A stretch of DNA of 64,000 nucleotides from Cytobacillus sp. NCCP-133 (GTDB taxonomy: Bacteria > Bacillota > Bacilli > Bacillales > Cytobacillaceae): NCBI RefSeq assembly GCF_026011715.1, contig NZ_BRVM01000016.1, positions 17,935 through 81,934 on the forward strand, written 5' to 3'. Numbering within the stretch: position 1 is the stretch's first letter; each line of letters opens with the position of its first letter. The notes under the pieces were generated by a model. That model searched no databases. It saw only the letters and a list, made by a program, of their open reading frames with translations, and was not told the DNA's origin. This document shows, piece after piece, positions 1 through 9,545 of the stretch. The position numbers and the translations under genes are program-made.

Positions 1-695
1 GTTACAATATCTTTGCCTGTTCGCTTGGCTTCTATGAGTTCAAGTAGAGCAGTGCGGTAATCATCATTATATTTATCAGGCTGGAACTCAGAAGTTAGCT
101 GGTCAATCAGCATGATTGCCGTTTCAATTTCCTTGCCTGTCACTTTATCTTCTGCAGGCACGTTGGGGACATCAGCAGCCTGGCGCACTTCGTCCGGATA
201 ATGGATGGTTTCCATGACAAGCGTGTTTTCATATACACGCACAACTGCCAGCTGTTCTTTAGAGCGTATTACGATTTTTGCCAATCCTACTTTTTCGGAA
301 GTCTCGAGTGCTTTCCTCAAAAGAGAATAAGCCTTACCGCCGCCGTCTCCCGGAGACATATAATACGTCCGGTTAAAATAAATCGGATCAATTTCCTTCA
401 TTTTAACAAAATCTACTATTTCTACAGCTTTGTCTTCATTCTCCTGTTTTAGCTTATCAAGATCCTCATCCTCCAGGACAACAAACGTTCCCTTTGTATA
501 TTCATAAGCCTTTACAAGATCCTCATTTTTGATTTCAACCTCACAAACAGGACATGTTTTTTCATACTTGATTGGCGAATGGCATTCTTTATGAAGATTT
601 CTTAGCTTAATGTCTTTATCCTCTGTAGCCGCATGTAGCTTAATTGGAATATTAACTAGGCCGAAGCTGATGCTCCCTTTCCACATTGTATGCAT
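1..695 (-). CDS. ku: Ku DNA end-binding protein (5' part; runs off the window)
   Basis: Ring-shaped Ku homodimers bind double-strand DNA ends and recruit LigD in bacterial non-homologous end joining. About 231 codons are visible, reading leftward from an ATG at 693-695 whose product begins MHTMWKGSISFGLVNIP. This matches the start of B. subtilis Ku (YkoV) almost residue for residue, followed by the family's SPIKYEKTCP and IHYPDEVR motifs. The C-terminus lies outside the window. An ATG four codons inside is a less likely start. The gene is divergent from ligD, with 144 bp between the start codons, so the two partners probably share a control region. In B. subtilis the pair is active in the forespore; no forespore promoter was identified here. 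Confidence 0.93.
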   Translation of the reverse strand, partial: MHTMWKGSISFGLVNIPIKLHAATEDKDIKLRNLHKECHSPIKYEKTCPVCEVEIKNEDLVKAYEYTKGTFVVLEDEDLDKLKQENEDKAVEIVDFVKMKEIDPIYFNRTYYMSPGDGGGKAYSLLRKALETSEKVGLAKIVIRSKEQLAVVRVYENTLVMETIHYPDEVRQAADVPNVPAEDKVTGKEIETAIMLIDQLTSEFQPDKYNDDYRTALLELIEAKRTGKDIV

Positions 696-839
696 ATTAC
701 AACCCCATTCTCTTTAAGATATATCTATTCTTAATTTGTGTTTTTCCATTCAGTACATACCCATAAAGAACTGGAAACAGAGTAGTTAGTAGGGTAAAAG
801 CCAAAACTAAAAATACATTCATGAAATGGGGGCCAACCG

Positions 840-2678
840 ATGAAACCAATGCTTCCTACTTTGACTTTTGATATGCCGGAAGGTGATGAGTGGCTCTTTG
901 AAACCAAGTATGATGGGTTTAGGGCGATGCTTCACCTGAATATAGATATAAGCCTGACCAGCCGGAATGATAAGCCTTTATTGGACTTATTCCCTGAAAT
1001 AAAAATGTTTATTGAACAAAACAAAGAAAAGTTTGAACCATTTCTCCCAATCATTTTAGACGGTGAGCTGGTTTTTTTGGAAAATGCTCATAAAGCTCAT
1101 TTTGGTTCCATTCAAGTCCGGGGAAGAATGAGATCGGAGGTGAAAATCGCTGAGAAAGCAAAATCAGCACCCTGCCGCCTCCTTATTTTTGATGTATTGA
1201 TGATAAAAGGAAAAAACATAAGCGAAAAAGAGTACCTCTACCGAAAGAAGGAATTGGACACCCTTTTTAGGGCTTCAAATTTGCCCATGCATCCTGATGA
1301 ATCAGATCCAAGGTTAATCCAATTAATCCCTGCTTATCAAAACTTTGATGAGCTATGGGAAAAAGTGGTCCTTCATGATGGGGAGGGCATTGTGGCAAAG
1401 CAATCCAGAAATAAATGGGAAGAGGGCAAAAGATCTACTCTTTGGTTAAAATTAAAAAATTGGAAATATGTATCGTGTTTTATTACAGCTTATGAAAAAT
1501 CTAATGGATACTTTTATGCAGGAGTCTACCAAGGAAAAGACATCTTCTCCATCGGTCAATTTATCTTTGGTTTAAAGCCTGATGAGAAACAAGCCCTGTT
1601 CCAAATCATCAAAGAGAATAAAACAGACGAAGACAGCCGATTTATTTATGTGAAACCGGCTATTTGCGTGGATATCAAATATCTTGAGAATTATGAAGAG
1701 CAAATGCGCGAACCTCATTTCCACCAATTCCGTTTTGATCTTAAGCCAGATGATTGCACGTATGATAAATTTATACAGCACCAAAAAAACCTGCCGCCGG
1801 AAATAGACATCACCCATCCTGACAAACCATTATGGGAAACACCGGCTGTGCAAAAAATCGATTTTATTCATTTTTTAAGAGAAATCGCTCCTTACCTGCT
1901 TCCGTTTTTAAAAAATAGGCTGCTGACTGTAATCCGTTATCCGCATGGTATTTTTGGCGACCCATTTTATCAGAAAAATTGCCCAGATTATGCACCGGAC
2001 TTCGTGGAAACTCATATGTCAGAGGGCATCAACTATATTGTCTGCAACAATTTAAAGACGCTTCTATGGCTAGGAAATCAGCTTGCATTTGAGTACCATA
2101 TTCCATTCAGCAAAATCGACAGCAAGGGGCCAAGCGAAATTGTTTTTGATTTGGACCCGCCTTCCAGGGATGCGTTTCCACTTGCAATTAAAGCTGCTTT
2201 GCTAATTAAAGAAGTGCTCGATCACTTGAAGCTGATCAGCTTTATCAAAACATCCGGGAATAAGGGGCTTCAGATTTACATTCCTTTGCCAGAAAATACT
2301 TATTCTTTTGATGAAACGCGACTGTTCACAGAGTTTTTAGCTGAATACCTGGTTTCCAAAGATCCGGATTCTTTCACAACTGAACGAATGAAGAAAAATC
2401 GGGGCGGTCGCCTTTATGTAGATTACATCCAACATGCAGAAGGGAAAACGATTGTCGCTCCATATTCAGCAAGAGGAAATAAGGCCGCAACGGTCGCCAC
2501 CCCTTTATTTTGGGAAGAAGTGGATGATCGATTAACAATGGAAAAGTTTAAAATAACTAATCTGATGAAACGTATAAACAGTGACGGCGACCCTTTTCAT
2601 ACTTATTTCCAAACAAAAAATATCCAAAATTTCTCACCTGTACTCGATTTTTTAAAACAGCAGAAAAGAAAAGGATAA
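840..2678 (+). CDS. ligD: ATP-dependent DNA ligase LigD (ligase + polymerase domains)
   Basis: LigD seals double-strand breaks together with Ku. The 612-residue protein has the domain order of B. subtilis LigD (YkoU). The N-terminal ATP ligase domain (about 1-310) carries the adenylation motif KYDGFR (Lys23), a DGEL motif, DGEGIV and the LWLKLK motif. The C-terminal primase/polymerase domain (about 330-600) carries the metal-binding FDLDPP and the SGNKGLQIYIPL motif. The phosphoesterase domain of pseudomonad and mycobacterial LigD is absent, which is normal for Bacillus. The start is an ATG after a G-rich SD (AATGGGGG). It is convergent with dapF. Confidence 0.95.
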   Translation: MKPMLPTLTFDMPEGDEWLFETKYDGFRAMLHLNIDISLTSRNDKPLLDLFPEIKMFIEQNKEKFEPFLPIILDGELVFLENAHKAHFGSIQVRGRMRSEVKIAEKAKSAPCRLLIFDVLMIKGKNISEKEYLYRKKELDTLFRASNLPMHPDESDPRLIQLIPAYQNFDELWEKVVLHDGEGIVAKQSRNKWEEGKRSTLWLKLKNWKYVSCFITAYEKSNGYFYAGVYQGKDIFSIGQFIFGLKPDEKQALFQIIKENKTDEDSRFIYVKPAICVDIKYLENYEEQMREPHFHQFRFDLKPDDCTYDKFIQHQKNLPPEIDITHPDKPLWETPAVQKIDFIHFLREIAPYLLPFLKNRLLTVIRYPHGIFGDPFYQKNCPDYAPDFVETHMSEGINYIVCNNLKTLLWLGNQLAFEYHIPFSKIDSKGPSEIVFDLDPPSRDAFPLAIKAALLIKEVLDHLKLISFIKTSGNKGLQIYIPLPENTYSFDETRLFTEFLAEYLVSKDPDSFTTERMKKNRGGRLYVDYIQHAEGKTIVAPYSARGNKAATVATPLFWEEVDDRLTMEKFKITNLMKRINSDGDPFHTYFQTKNIQNFSPVLDFLKQQKRKG

Positions 2679-2695
2679 GGCTTTTGGCCTTATCC
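2673..2695 (-). terminator. Intrinsic terminator between convergent ligD and dapF
   Basis: A perfect 9-bp stem (GGATAAGGC/GCCTTATCC) with a 5-nt loop overlaps both stop codons. On the minus strand it is followed by a T-rich run, so it mainly ends dapF transcription. Confidence 0.8.
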
Positions 2696-3678
2696 TACAT
2701 GCATTCTTTTAATATTTGCTGTGCATGCTCCTGAAGCTTGGCATACTGCTTGATTTCATCCTGATATTCTTCTCTTTTAGACAGTGTAAATTCAATAGGA
2801 TTATCCATATTAACGTCCAATTGACAGCGGAAAACGTAACTCGCATTTCCAATCAAGTCAATGGATTGCTTCCCATTTTTCTCATGAACAACACAGCTTA
2901 CTTTTCCGCCATTATTATAAACCTCTACAGGCTTTTCTATTTCATTAAGGCCGTTCATGCAAGTAACAAGGGTGGATGCAGACATGGCCGTACCGCAAGC
3001 ATTGGTAAAACCAACACCTCTTTCAAATGTCCGGACATAGATATGACCTTTTTTTAGTGGTTTTACAAAACTGACATTTACACCATCGGGGAAAAATTCA
3101 TTCGGTCCATTTAAATATTCACTAATGTTTTTTTGCAGATCCGATCTAATATGTTTTTTTTCGACAATCGAAACAAAATGCGGATTCGGGACAGCTAAAG
3201 CTGTAAAGGACAATTCCTCAGAGATTTTGCTTATTTTTTCATTAATCAAGGTTTCCTTTTCAAGAATAAGCGGCAGATCAATCAAATCGAAAGATACTGG
3301 AGAAATCTCAACCAAATAAGTCGGTATATCTGCAAGGATATCTTCCTGTTTTTTTACTTGTAAATCTGCTTTCATCGTTTCGATGATCGCTTCCTCTAAA
3401 CCGAGAAGTTCACAAACATAACGAGCCACACAGCGCAGCCCATTTCCGCACATCGAAGCTTCGGATCCATCCGGATTGAATACACGCATGTTTGCGTCTG
3501 CTTTCTTGCTTTTTAAAATATACAGGATTCCATCAGCACCCAGGTCAGTACTCCTGCTGCATATCGCTTTTGCCAGTTCAGCCCGCTGTGTATCTGTAAA
3601 ACCATAAGTATTTGATATTTCATCTATAATAAAAAAGTCATTTCCTGAACCATGGCATTTAATAAGGTCGATCTTCAA
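2695..3678 (-). CDS. dapF: Diaminopimelate epimerase
   Basis: Converts LL- to meso-diaminopimelate for lysine and peptidoglycan synthesis. The start is set at a TTG (3676-3678) preceded at 8 nt by GGAGG, giving MKIDLIKCHGSGNDFF; a longer open frame upstream has no SD. The two catalytic cysteines lie in the expected settings, MCGNGLRCVARY and FTNACGTAMSAS. At 327 residues it is longer than the 284 of B. subtilis DapF, with the extra length mainly in the middle and at the lysine- and glutamate-rich C-terminus. It is a single-gene unit, convergent with ligD. Confidence 0.9.
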   Translation of the reverse strand: MKIDLIKCHGSGNDFFIIDEISNTYGFTDTQRAELAKAICSRSTDLGADGILYILKSKKADANMRVFNPDGSEASMCGNGLRCVARYVCELLGLEEAIIETMKADLQVKKQEDILADIPTYLVEISPVSFDLIDLPLILEKETLINEKISKISEELSFTALAVPNPHFVSIVEKKHIRSDLQKNISEYLNGPNEFFPDGVNVSFVKPLKKGHIYVRTFERGVGFTNACGTAMSASTLVTCMNGLNEIEKPVEVYNNGGKVSCVVHEKNGKQSIDLIGNASYVFRCQLDVNMDNPIEFTLSKREEYQDEIKQYAKLQEHAQQILKECM

Positions 3679-3918
3679 AATAAAATACCTCCAAACCTTT
3701 TGTAAATAACTTATAGATAAGAGTGCCATAAAACCATTTATTATTCAATAATAGTTTTCAATTTATCTATATTCAGAATTTGAGTCTGTCGAAACTTGTA
3801 AAAAAGCAAAAATTAGTGTTTTTACAAAAAAATTAATTCTTTGCACTGGCAAAACGATTATTTCAAAGTCTCAATCCTTAATTGGATACAAGAGAGTCGA
3901 AGTGACAATTAGCAGCAA

Positions 3919-3947
3919 AAAAGGATGCCCGTCATGAGCATCCTTTT
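3919..3947 (-). terminator. Terminator after the purine permease
   Basis: GGATGC/GCATCC stem with A/T-rich flanks. The minus-strand copy is followed by six T, just downstream of the permease stop codon. Confidence 0.8.
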
Positions 3948-3954
3948 AACTATA

Positions 3955-5253
3955 TTAACTAATAACATGAAAAACAAAATTAAACAAGAACAGTGCAGCA
4001 ATTACGTATAGAGCCACAGAAACTTCCCTGGCCTTCCCAATTGAAATCTTAAGGATTGGATAAAGGATAAAGCCAATGGCTATGCCATCTGCAATGCTGT
4101 ATGTGAAAGGAATCATGGCAATGATAAAGATGGACGGAAAACTTTCACTCATGTCCTTTAAATCAAGATTTCGGATGTTTTGGAGCATTAAGCCGCCAAT
4201 AATCATTAAAATGGGCGCTATCGCACTGTTTGGAATCAGCTTAATAACCGGAATAAAGAAAGCCGATAACAAAAATAGAAAACCTGTAGTTACTGTTGTC
4301 AGCCCTGTCCTTCCGCCTGCTGCCATGCTGGCTGCACTTTCAACGGTGGAAACAGTTGGGCTTGTTCCAAAAATGCCTGATAATAAAGCTGAAACCGAGT
4401 TTGCCTGAAATGCGCGTGAAAACTGTTCCGGCCTTTTGATAAAACCGACATGCCCGTGAACTAATCCGATATTTTCGAATACAAGCACCATTGTCAAAGA
4501 AAATACGGCGATCCAAAAAGTAATAGAAAGAATGTTCTCAAACGACATCGCTCCAAAAACTTGCATATAATCTGAAAGCGAAAATACCTTATGCTCTGTA
4601 TTTTGCACATCAATTATGCCAAAGGCCCATGCAATTAAAGTCCCCGCAACAACCGTAATCAAAAAGTTGCCAGGTACATTTCGCATGAATAATATGATGG
4701 CAAGCAAGAAGGTCAGGATGGTTGCTAGTACCTGCGGATCTCCCAGTTCACCAAGAGCGATTATAGAGTTTGTCCCTTTTTCAACGATACCGCCCTTTTC
4801 AAGCCCTATCAGCATGAGGAAAAGACCCAATCCAACAGTGATGGCTTCTTTTAGCGACTGAGGTATGGATTCGTTTAATGTCTTCGCAAAACGCGAGAAC
4901 GCTACAAATACAAAGATAAGACCTGAAATAAAGACAACAGCCAATGCTTCCTGCCAGGACAGCCCCATGGATTGGACCATCGTATAAGAGAATAAAGCAT
5001 TAATCCCCATTCCCGGAACAAGAAGAATCGGAACATTCGCCCAGAAGCCCATAATTATACAGCCTACCACTGAAGTTAATATGGTTGCCAGAATGGCTGC
5101 TTCCAACGGAATCCCTGCTTCTGATAGAATAAGAGAGTTAACAGCAATGATGTAGACAATCGTAAAAAACCCGATTGCTCCAGCCACAACCTCCCTCTTT
5201 ACAGTTGCCCCATTTGAATCAAGCTGAAAAAGCTGGTTAAACCACTTGTTCAT
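3955..5253 (-). CDS. NCS2-family (AzgA-type) purine permease
   Basis: A 432-residue membrane transporter with about 12 predicted hydrophobic segments. It shows the signatures of the guanine/hypoxanthine/adenine permease branch (B. subtilis PbuG/PbuO, COG2252): an early acidic/Lys-Arg entry, LVPGMGINALFSYT, and FGTSPTVSTVESAASMAAGGRTGLT. The substrate cannot be assigned from sequence. SD recognition in front of the ATG is weak (GGTAG), and the gene is preceded by about 285 nt of noncoding sequence after the rib operon terminator, so leader-mediated control is plausible. It is transcribed in the same direction as the rib operon but separated from it by a terminator. Confidence 0.85.
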   Translation of the reverse strand: MNKWFNQLFQLDSNGATVKREVVAGAIGFFTIVYIIAVNSLILSEAGIPLEAAILATILTSVVGCIIMGFWANVPILLVPGMGINALFSYTMVQSMGLSWQEALAVVFISGLIFVFVAFSRFAKTLNESIPQSLKEAITVGLGLFLMLIGLEKGGIVEKGTNSIIALGELGDPQVLATILTFLLAIILFMRNVPGNFLITVVAGTLIAWAFGIIDVQNTEHKVFSLSDYMQVFGAMSFENILSITFWIAVFSLTMVLVFENIGLVHGHVGFIKRPEQFSRAFQANSVSALLSGIFGTSPTVSTVESAASMAAGGRTGLTTVTTGFLFLLSAFFIPVIKLIPNSAIAPILMIIGGLMLQNIRNLDLKDMSESFPSIFIIAMIPFTYSIADGIAIGFILYPILKISIGKAREVSVALYVIAALFLFNFVFHVIS

Positions 5254-5337
5254 GTAAACTACCTATCTATTTAATTAGCCCTCTCCCTACCCGCTCTCTC
5301 CAATAAGCTGAACTCTTCATTCAAAGAGAAGCCTTTT

Positions 5338-5463
5338 GCATCAGGTGAGCCACACAGCATATTTTAACAAAAAATATGCTATCTGCCAACAGAAAGGTCA
5401 GACGTCTATTCAATAAGAAAAGCTCACGTCCTCCCAAATGCTACCTCGTTCGGTCGTGCGACC
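5338..5463 (-). promoter_or_regulatory. Structured 5' leader of the purine permease (unknown class)
   Basis: The 355 bp between ribH and the permease contain no gene. Read on the minus strand there are several stems: a GGTC/GACC hairpin (5452-5463), an ACGTC/GACGT pairing (5401-5430), a 9-bp hairpin GCATATTTT/AAAATATGC (5357-5379), and a long-range closing stem GCAT...GTGAGC with GCTCAC...ATGC (5422-5441 with 5338-5350). The GTGAGC and GACGT pairings compete for the same bases. The arrangement resembles a multi-branched riboswitch aptamer. I could not match it to the purine, FMN, PRPP, guanidine, THF or other classes I know. Confidence 0.45.
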
Positions 5464-5541
5464 CTTAGGCTATACAATTGATCCTTTGTGGAACTAAACA
5501 GTTATGAACATTGAAAATTTTTCCGCTTATTTTATAAATAA

Positions 5542-5580
5542 GGCTAACAAATGAGAAAACAGCTCCCGCTAATGTTAGCC
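5542..5580 (-). terminator. Terminator of the riboflavin operon
   Basis: GGCTAACA/TGTTAGCC stem just after ribH, with a T-rich tail on the minus strand. Confidence 0.75.
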
Positions 5581-5608
5581 AAATTTTTTTGAAGTTCAAG
5601 TTGAGTAA

Positions 5609-6091
5609 TTACTGGCCGGCAACCTCTGTCAACTGCTTATACAGATTACCCATTTCAATAGCTCCGACAGCTGCTTCATAGCCTTTGTTTCCAGCTTTTG
5701 TACCTGCGCGCTCAATCGCCTGTTCAATTGTATCGGTCGTAAGGACACCGAAAATAACAGGTACACCGCTTTGCATTGACGTTGAAGCTACCCCTTTTGC
5801 CACTTCACCGCTGACATAGTCAAAATGGGGTGTTGCTCCACGGATTACTGTTCCAAGTGTGATGACTGCATCATATTTTCCTGATTCAGAAAGCTTCTTG
5901 GCTGCAAGGGGAATTTCAAATGCCCCAGGAACCCATACAACTGTTACATCCTCTTCATTTACTCCATGTCGCTTAAGGGCATCTTCTGCTCCCCCTAAAA
6001 GCTTGCCAGTAATGAATTCGTTAAAACGCGAAACCACAATCGCCATTTTCAACCCAGTTCCTACTAAATGTCCTTCAACCACTTTTTTCAT
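5609..6091 (-). CDS. ribH: 6,7-dimethyl-8-ribityllumazine synthase
   Basis: Condenses 3,4-dihydroxy-2-butanone 4-phosphate with 5-amino-6-ribitylaminouracil to lumazine, the penultimate step of riboflavin synthesis; the enzyme forms the 60-mer capsid. The 160 residues match the family length. Motifs [34 protein letters not shown] (catalytic His) and [12 protein letters not shown] are present. The SD is AAGGAG. It is the last gene of the operon, 15 bp after ribBA. Confidence 0.97.
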   Translation of the reverse strand: MKKVVEGHLVGTGLKMAIVVSRFNEFITGKLLGGAEDALKRHGVNEEDVTVVWVPGAFEIPLAAKKLSESGKYDAVITLGTVIRGATPHFDYVSGEVAKGVASTSMQSGVPVIFGVLTTDTIEQAIERAGTKAGNKGYEAAVGAIEMGNLYKQLTEVAGQ

Positions 6092-6106
6092 CTCTCTGAT
6101 CGCTCC

Positions 6107-7300
6107 TTAAAATTGTAATAAATGTCCAAGTTTCGTTTTTTTCGTCTTTAAGTAGTTCTCATTTTCGGTTTTTGCAGGCATTTGCAGCGCAACTCGTTCG
6201 ACTACCTCAAGCCCGTATCCGCCCAGCCCTGCGATTTTGCGAGGATTATTGGTCAGCAATCGCATTTTTCTAACACCCAAATCCCTTAGAATCTGGGCCC
6301 CCACTCCATAATCACGCAGGTCATCCTTAAAGCCCAGCTTGTGATTAGCTTCAACGGTATCATAGCCCTCTTCTTGAAGCTTATAGGCCTTCATTTTATT
6401 AATCAGGCCGATTCCCCGGCCCTCCTGCCTCATATAAAGCAGAATCCCTTTGCCTTCTTTTTCAATTTGTGTTAACGCAGCTTCAAGCTGAGGTCCGCAA
6501 TCACAGCGGTTCGAACCGAATACATCCCCAGTCAGGCATTCGGAATGGACGCGCAGCAGTACAGGTTCATCCTCATTGATTTCTCCCTTTACAAGTGCAA
6601 CATGATCTTTTCCATCTACCGTATTGGAATAACCTACAGCTCTGAAATCTCCAAGCTCTGTGGGCAGCTCAATTTCTACTTCCCGCTTTATAATCGAGTC
6701 ATGCTTCAGCCGGTACTCAATCAATTGCTGAATCGTGATCATTTTCAGATCAAACTTTTCTGCCACTTTTTCAAGATCATCTACTCTTGCCATCGTTCCA
6801 TCGTCTTTCATTATTTCACAAATAATCCCGGCCGGCTTCGCTCCGGCAAGACGGGCCAAGTCGACCGCGGCCTCTGTATGGCCAGCTCGCCTTAACACAC
6901 CGCCTCTTTTTGCCACTAACGGAAAGATATGCCCCGGACGAGAAAAATCTGAGGGCTTCGCATCATCTGCAAGCATTTCTTTAATGGTAAAAGCGCGCTC
7001 AAAGGCGCTGATTCCTGTGGTTGTTTTGACATGGTCAATACTTACAGTAAAGGCTGTCCCATGGCTGTCAGTGTTTACTTCTACCATTGGATTCAGCTCC
7101 AGCTTTTCAGCGAGCTCCTCCGTAAGGGGAGCACAGATCAGACCTCTTCCTTCCTTAGCCATGAAATTAATGGTATCTGGCTTAGCATATTCGGCAATTG
7201 CCAGAAAATCACCTTCATTTTCTCTGTCTTCATCATCACAAACAATAATGACTTTCCCGGCTTTCAAATCTTCTAAGGCATCTCGAATTTCACTGAACAC
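6107..7300 (-). CDS. ribBA: Bifunctional DHBP synthase / GTP cyclohydrolase II
   Basis: Supplies both early precursors of riboflavin. The N-terminal RibB half (about 1-200) has [11 protein letters not shown] and [12 protein letters not shown]. The C-terminal RibA half has the zinc-binding cluster [15 protein letters not shown] and RQEGRGIGL. The start chosen is a GTG (7298-7300), placing GGAGG 9 nt upstream and giving [13 protein letters not shown], which aligns with B. subtilis RibBA. An ATG seven codons further upstream lies inside and over the SD itself and is unlikely. It lies 29 bp after ribE. Confidence 0.96.
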   Translation of the reverse strand: MFSEIRDALEDLKAGKVIIVCDDEDRENEGDFLAIAEYAKPDTINFMAKEGRGLICAPLTEELAEKLELNPMVEVNTDSHGTAFTVSIDHVKTTTGISAFERAFTIKEMLADDAKPSDFSRPGHIFPLVAKRGGVLRRAGHTEAAVDLARLAGAKPAGIICEIMKDDGTMARVDDLEKVAEKFDLKMITIQQLIEYRLKHDSIIKREVEIELPTELGDFRAVGYSNTVDGKDHVALVKGEINEDEPVLLRVHSECLTGDVFGSNRCDCGPQLEAALTQIEKEGKGILLYMRQEGRGIGLINKMKAYKLQEEGYDTVEANHKLGFKDDLRDYGVGAQILRDLGVRKMRLLTNNPRKIAGLGGYGLEVVERVALQMPAKTENENYLKTKKTKLGHLLQF

Positions 7301-7329
7301 CTTACTGTCCCTCCTTCTCATACTACATT

Positions 7330-7983
7330 TTATAAGAAACCATTTTCTTGTAAAAATTGCTCTGATATCCCCTTTTGTGGAGCTGCATTTTCATGCTGCT
7401 TATTCATAAAGGAATAAAGGTATTTAGCTAGCATATCAAATTCAAGATTCACAATATCTCCAGCAGCTTTGAATCCAAGGACCGTTTCACTGGCAGTATG
7501 GGGAATAATTGATACCGTTACAGTATTCCCCTCGTTTCCAAAAACAGTAAGGGATATCCCGTCCACAGCAATGGACCCTTTCATGATGAGCAAATGGCTT
7601 AATGCAGCAGGCACTGATATTTGGATATAGATTGCATTATCACTCGCTGTTTTTTTCAAAATTTGCCCTGTGCCATCAACATGGCCAGTAACAAAATGCC
7701 CGCCAAAACGGCCGTTTGCTGACATTGCCCTTTCCAAGTTAACTTTTGAGCGTTCTTTTATGGCAGAAAGCGAAGTGCTTTTAAAAGTCTCAGGCATTAT
7801 ATCTGCTGAAAATTCGTCTTTCATAAATTCAGTAACGGTGAGGCATACGCCATTTACCGAAATGCTATCCCCAAGCTGAATGTCTGACAATATTTTGGAT
7901 GCTCCAATGGTCAGTTTCATTGCTTTGCCCTGCTGTACGACTTTTTTTACGGTGCCAAGTTCTTCGATAATACCTGTAAACAT
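7330..7983 (-). CDS. ribE: Riboflavin synthase alpha subunit
   Basis: Dismutates two lumazines to riboflavin. The 217-residue protein has the tandem lumazine-binding repeats, starting with the hallmark [24 protein letters not shown] opens the second repeat. The ATG overlaps the ribD stop codon (TAATG), indicating translational coupling. The C-terminal tail after about residue 195 (asparagine- and glutamine-rich) is not part of the conserved fold. Confidence 0.96.
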   Translation of the reverse strand: MFTGIIEELGTVKKVVQQGKAMKLTIGASKILSDIQLGDSISVNGVCLTVTEFMKDEFSADIMPETFKSTSLSAIKERSKVNLERAMSANGRFGGHFVTGHVDGTGQILKKTASDNAIYIQISVPAALSHLLIMKGSIAVDGISLTVFGNEGNTVTVSIIPHTASETVLGFKAAGDIVNLEFDMLAKYLYSFMNKQHENAAPQKGISEQFLQENGFL

Positions 7984-9080
7984 TAATCTTGTGCCTCCTT
8001 AAGAGGTTTTGCAGTAATTTTAAGATCCCTGCCAATCCTTTCAATTTCAACAAATTCGAGCGAAGGCGCATCTTTTACAAAATCAGCACCGATTCCTCCA
8101 ACAAAAGGAATTGCTTCTTTGCCTCCAATAATTTTAGGCGCCATATAAAGGATTACTTGCTGAAATGAACGGCTTTTTATAAACGAAGCGTGCACTTCTG
8201 ATCCGCCTTCAACAAAAAGCGTCATGATGTTCCTTTCTCCTAAATCTTTTAACACTTCTTTAATTGAAATGACTTTGGAAGGAAAGGCAACAATTTCCAC
8301 GCCAAACCTTTTTATCTCTTCCGCTTTAGTTTCATCTATGCCTGAGCCGGTATAGATAATTGTCTTAACAGCCTGATCCCGGATGACGTTAGCGTCAGCC
8401 GGTATTCTTAAATTAGTATCTAAAATAATTCGAATGGGATTTTTTCCGCCTTGGGGCAGCCTGGCGGTTAAAAGAGGATTATCGTGAATGATGGTGCTTA
8501 CACCTGTTAAGATTGCGTCATGTTCGTGCCGTAGCCGATGGACATCCTGCCTGGATTCTGGAGAGGTAATCCATTTGCTGTCCCCGGTTTTTGCAGCTGT
8601 TTTTCCATCAAAGGAGGAGGCTGCTTTAATCGTTACATATGGTGTTTTTGTTTTTATAAAATGAAAAAATGGTTCATTAAGAGCATCTGCTTCTTCATGC
8701 ATTAGGCCTGTAACAACCTCGATGCCGGCCTCTTCCATCCTCGTAATTCCTTTGCCTGCTACTAGCGGATTTGGATCTTCAGAAGCTATAAACACCCTTT
8801 TAATGCCTGAGTTTATAATTAAATCCGCACATGGCGGTGTTCTTCCAAAATGGCTGCATGGTTCAAGCGTGACAAAAATATCAGCGCCTTTTGCCTTTTC
8901 ACCGGCAGCAGCTATGGCATGAACTTCTGCATGGGGGGTTCCTGCTTTCAGGTGAGCACCCATCCCCAAGATTTCACCATCTTTAACAACAACCGCACCC
9001 ACCTGGGGGTTAGGACTGGTTTGCCCTTTAGTGGCCGCTGCCAGGCTTATGGCTAACTTCATATACTCTTGATGCTTCAA
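7983..9080 (-). CDS. ribD: Bifunctional diaminohydroxyphosphoribosylaminopyrimidine deaminase / 5-amino-6-(5-phosphoribosylamino)uracil reductase
   Basis: Catalyses the second and third steps from GTP to riboflavin. The N-terminal deaminase has the zinc site His50-Ala-Glu52 and the two cysteines of LEPCSHFGRTPPC (75 and 84). The C-terminal half is the NADPH-dependent reductase (SLDGKTA-like SSFDGKTA, DSKWITS, EGGSEVHASF). At 365 residues it has normal length. The start is a TTG (9078-9080) 11 nt after GGAGG. A start-stop pair ATGTAA sits between the SD and the TTG, only a few bases upstream. It is the first gene of the operon, under the FMN riboswitch. Confidence 0.95.
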   Translation of the reverse strand: MKHQEYMKLAISLAAATKGQTSPNPQVGAVVVKDGEILGMGAHLKAGTPHAEVHAIAAAGEKAKGADIFVTLEPCSHFGRTPPCADLIINSGIKRVFIASEDPNPLVAGKGITRMEEAGIEVVTGLMHEEADALNEPFFHFIKTKTPYVTIKAASSFDGKTAAKTGDSKWITSPESRQDVHRLRHEHDAILTGVSTIIHDNPLLTARLPQGGKNPIRIILDTNLRIPADANVIRDQAVKTIIYTGSGIDETKAEEIKRFGVEIVAFPSKVISIKEVLKDLGERNIMTLFVEGGSEVHASFIKSRSFQQVILYMAPKIIGGKEAIPFVGGIGADFVKDAPSLEFVEIERIGRDLKITAKPLKEAQD

Positions 9081-9133
9081 ATTACATGAAGCCTCCTTCC
9101 CTTACTACTTCTCCAAATTAAGTATGAAACGGC

Positions 9134-9175
9134 AAAACCCCGCACACCAACAAGGTAATACGGAGCAAAATCACA
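9134..9175 (-). terminator. Riboswitch-controlled terminator in the ribD leader
   Basis: An 11-bp stem with one bulged T and a TTGTT loop is followed on the minus strand by TTTTG. It lies between the FMN aptamer and ribD, the position of the expression platform, so it is presumably formed when FMN is bound. Confidence 0.8.
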
Positions 9176-9225
9176 TGACTAACTAAGCGTTTAAAAAAGT
9201 TTTTTTGAACGCAGCACTATAATCA

Positions 9226-9418
9226 TTCCTTCTCCCATCCAGACTTTCACTGTCGGCTTTGGAGTTTCACCAAATCCACCGTTTTCATTAAAAATGCGCA
9301 AGCACCTTGCTCACCAAGGAACGCAAACATTCTGTCAATAACGAAACCGGGTCACGGACTTAGAGGGCGTACCCTCATTACCGCCGGTTGGGAATTTCAC
9401 CCTGCCCCGAAGGAAATC
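9226..9418 (-). promoter_or_regulatory. FMN riboswitch (RFN element)
   Basis: The minus strand carries the conserved RFN blocks: TTCGGGGCAGGGTGAAATTCC at the 5' side (quoted here in part only), ACCGGCGGTAAT, AAGTCCGTGACCC, then GTGGATTTGGTGAAACTCC, AAGCCGACAGT and GTCTGGATGGGAGAAGG. FMN binding to this aptamer switches off the rib operon. It is followed by an intrinsic terminator and then ribD. Confidence 0.96.
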
Positions 9419-9425
9419 CTATTCT

Positions 9426-9463
9426 ATTATAAGAATCTTATCATGAACTCTCGGAATATACAA
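9426..9463 (-). promoter_or_regulatory. Probable sigma-A promoter of the rib operon
   Basis: TTGTAT (9458-9463) and TAAGAT (9435-9440) are 17 bp apart on the minus strand, immediately upstream of the FMN aptamer. A perfect TATAAT at 9426-9431 also lies here, but with no good -35 at the right distance. Either could be used. Confidence 0.5.
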
Positions 9464-9545
9464 AGAGAAAAGTTCGGCAAAATCGAAACTTTTACGGCAG
9501 CTGTCCGTATACTTACCATCAAACAATTGAAAGGATGCTACATAA

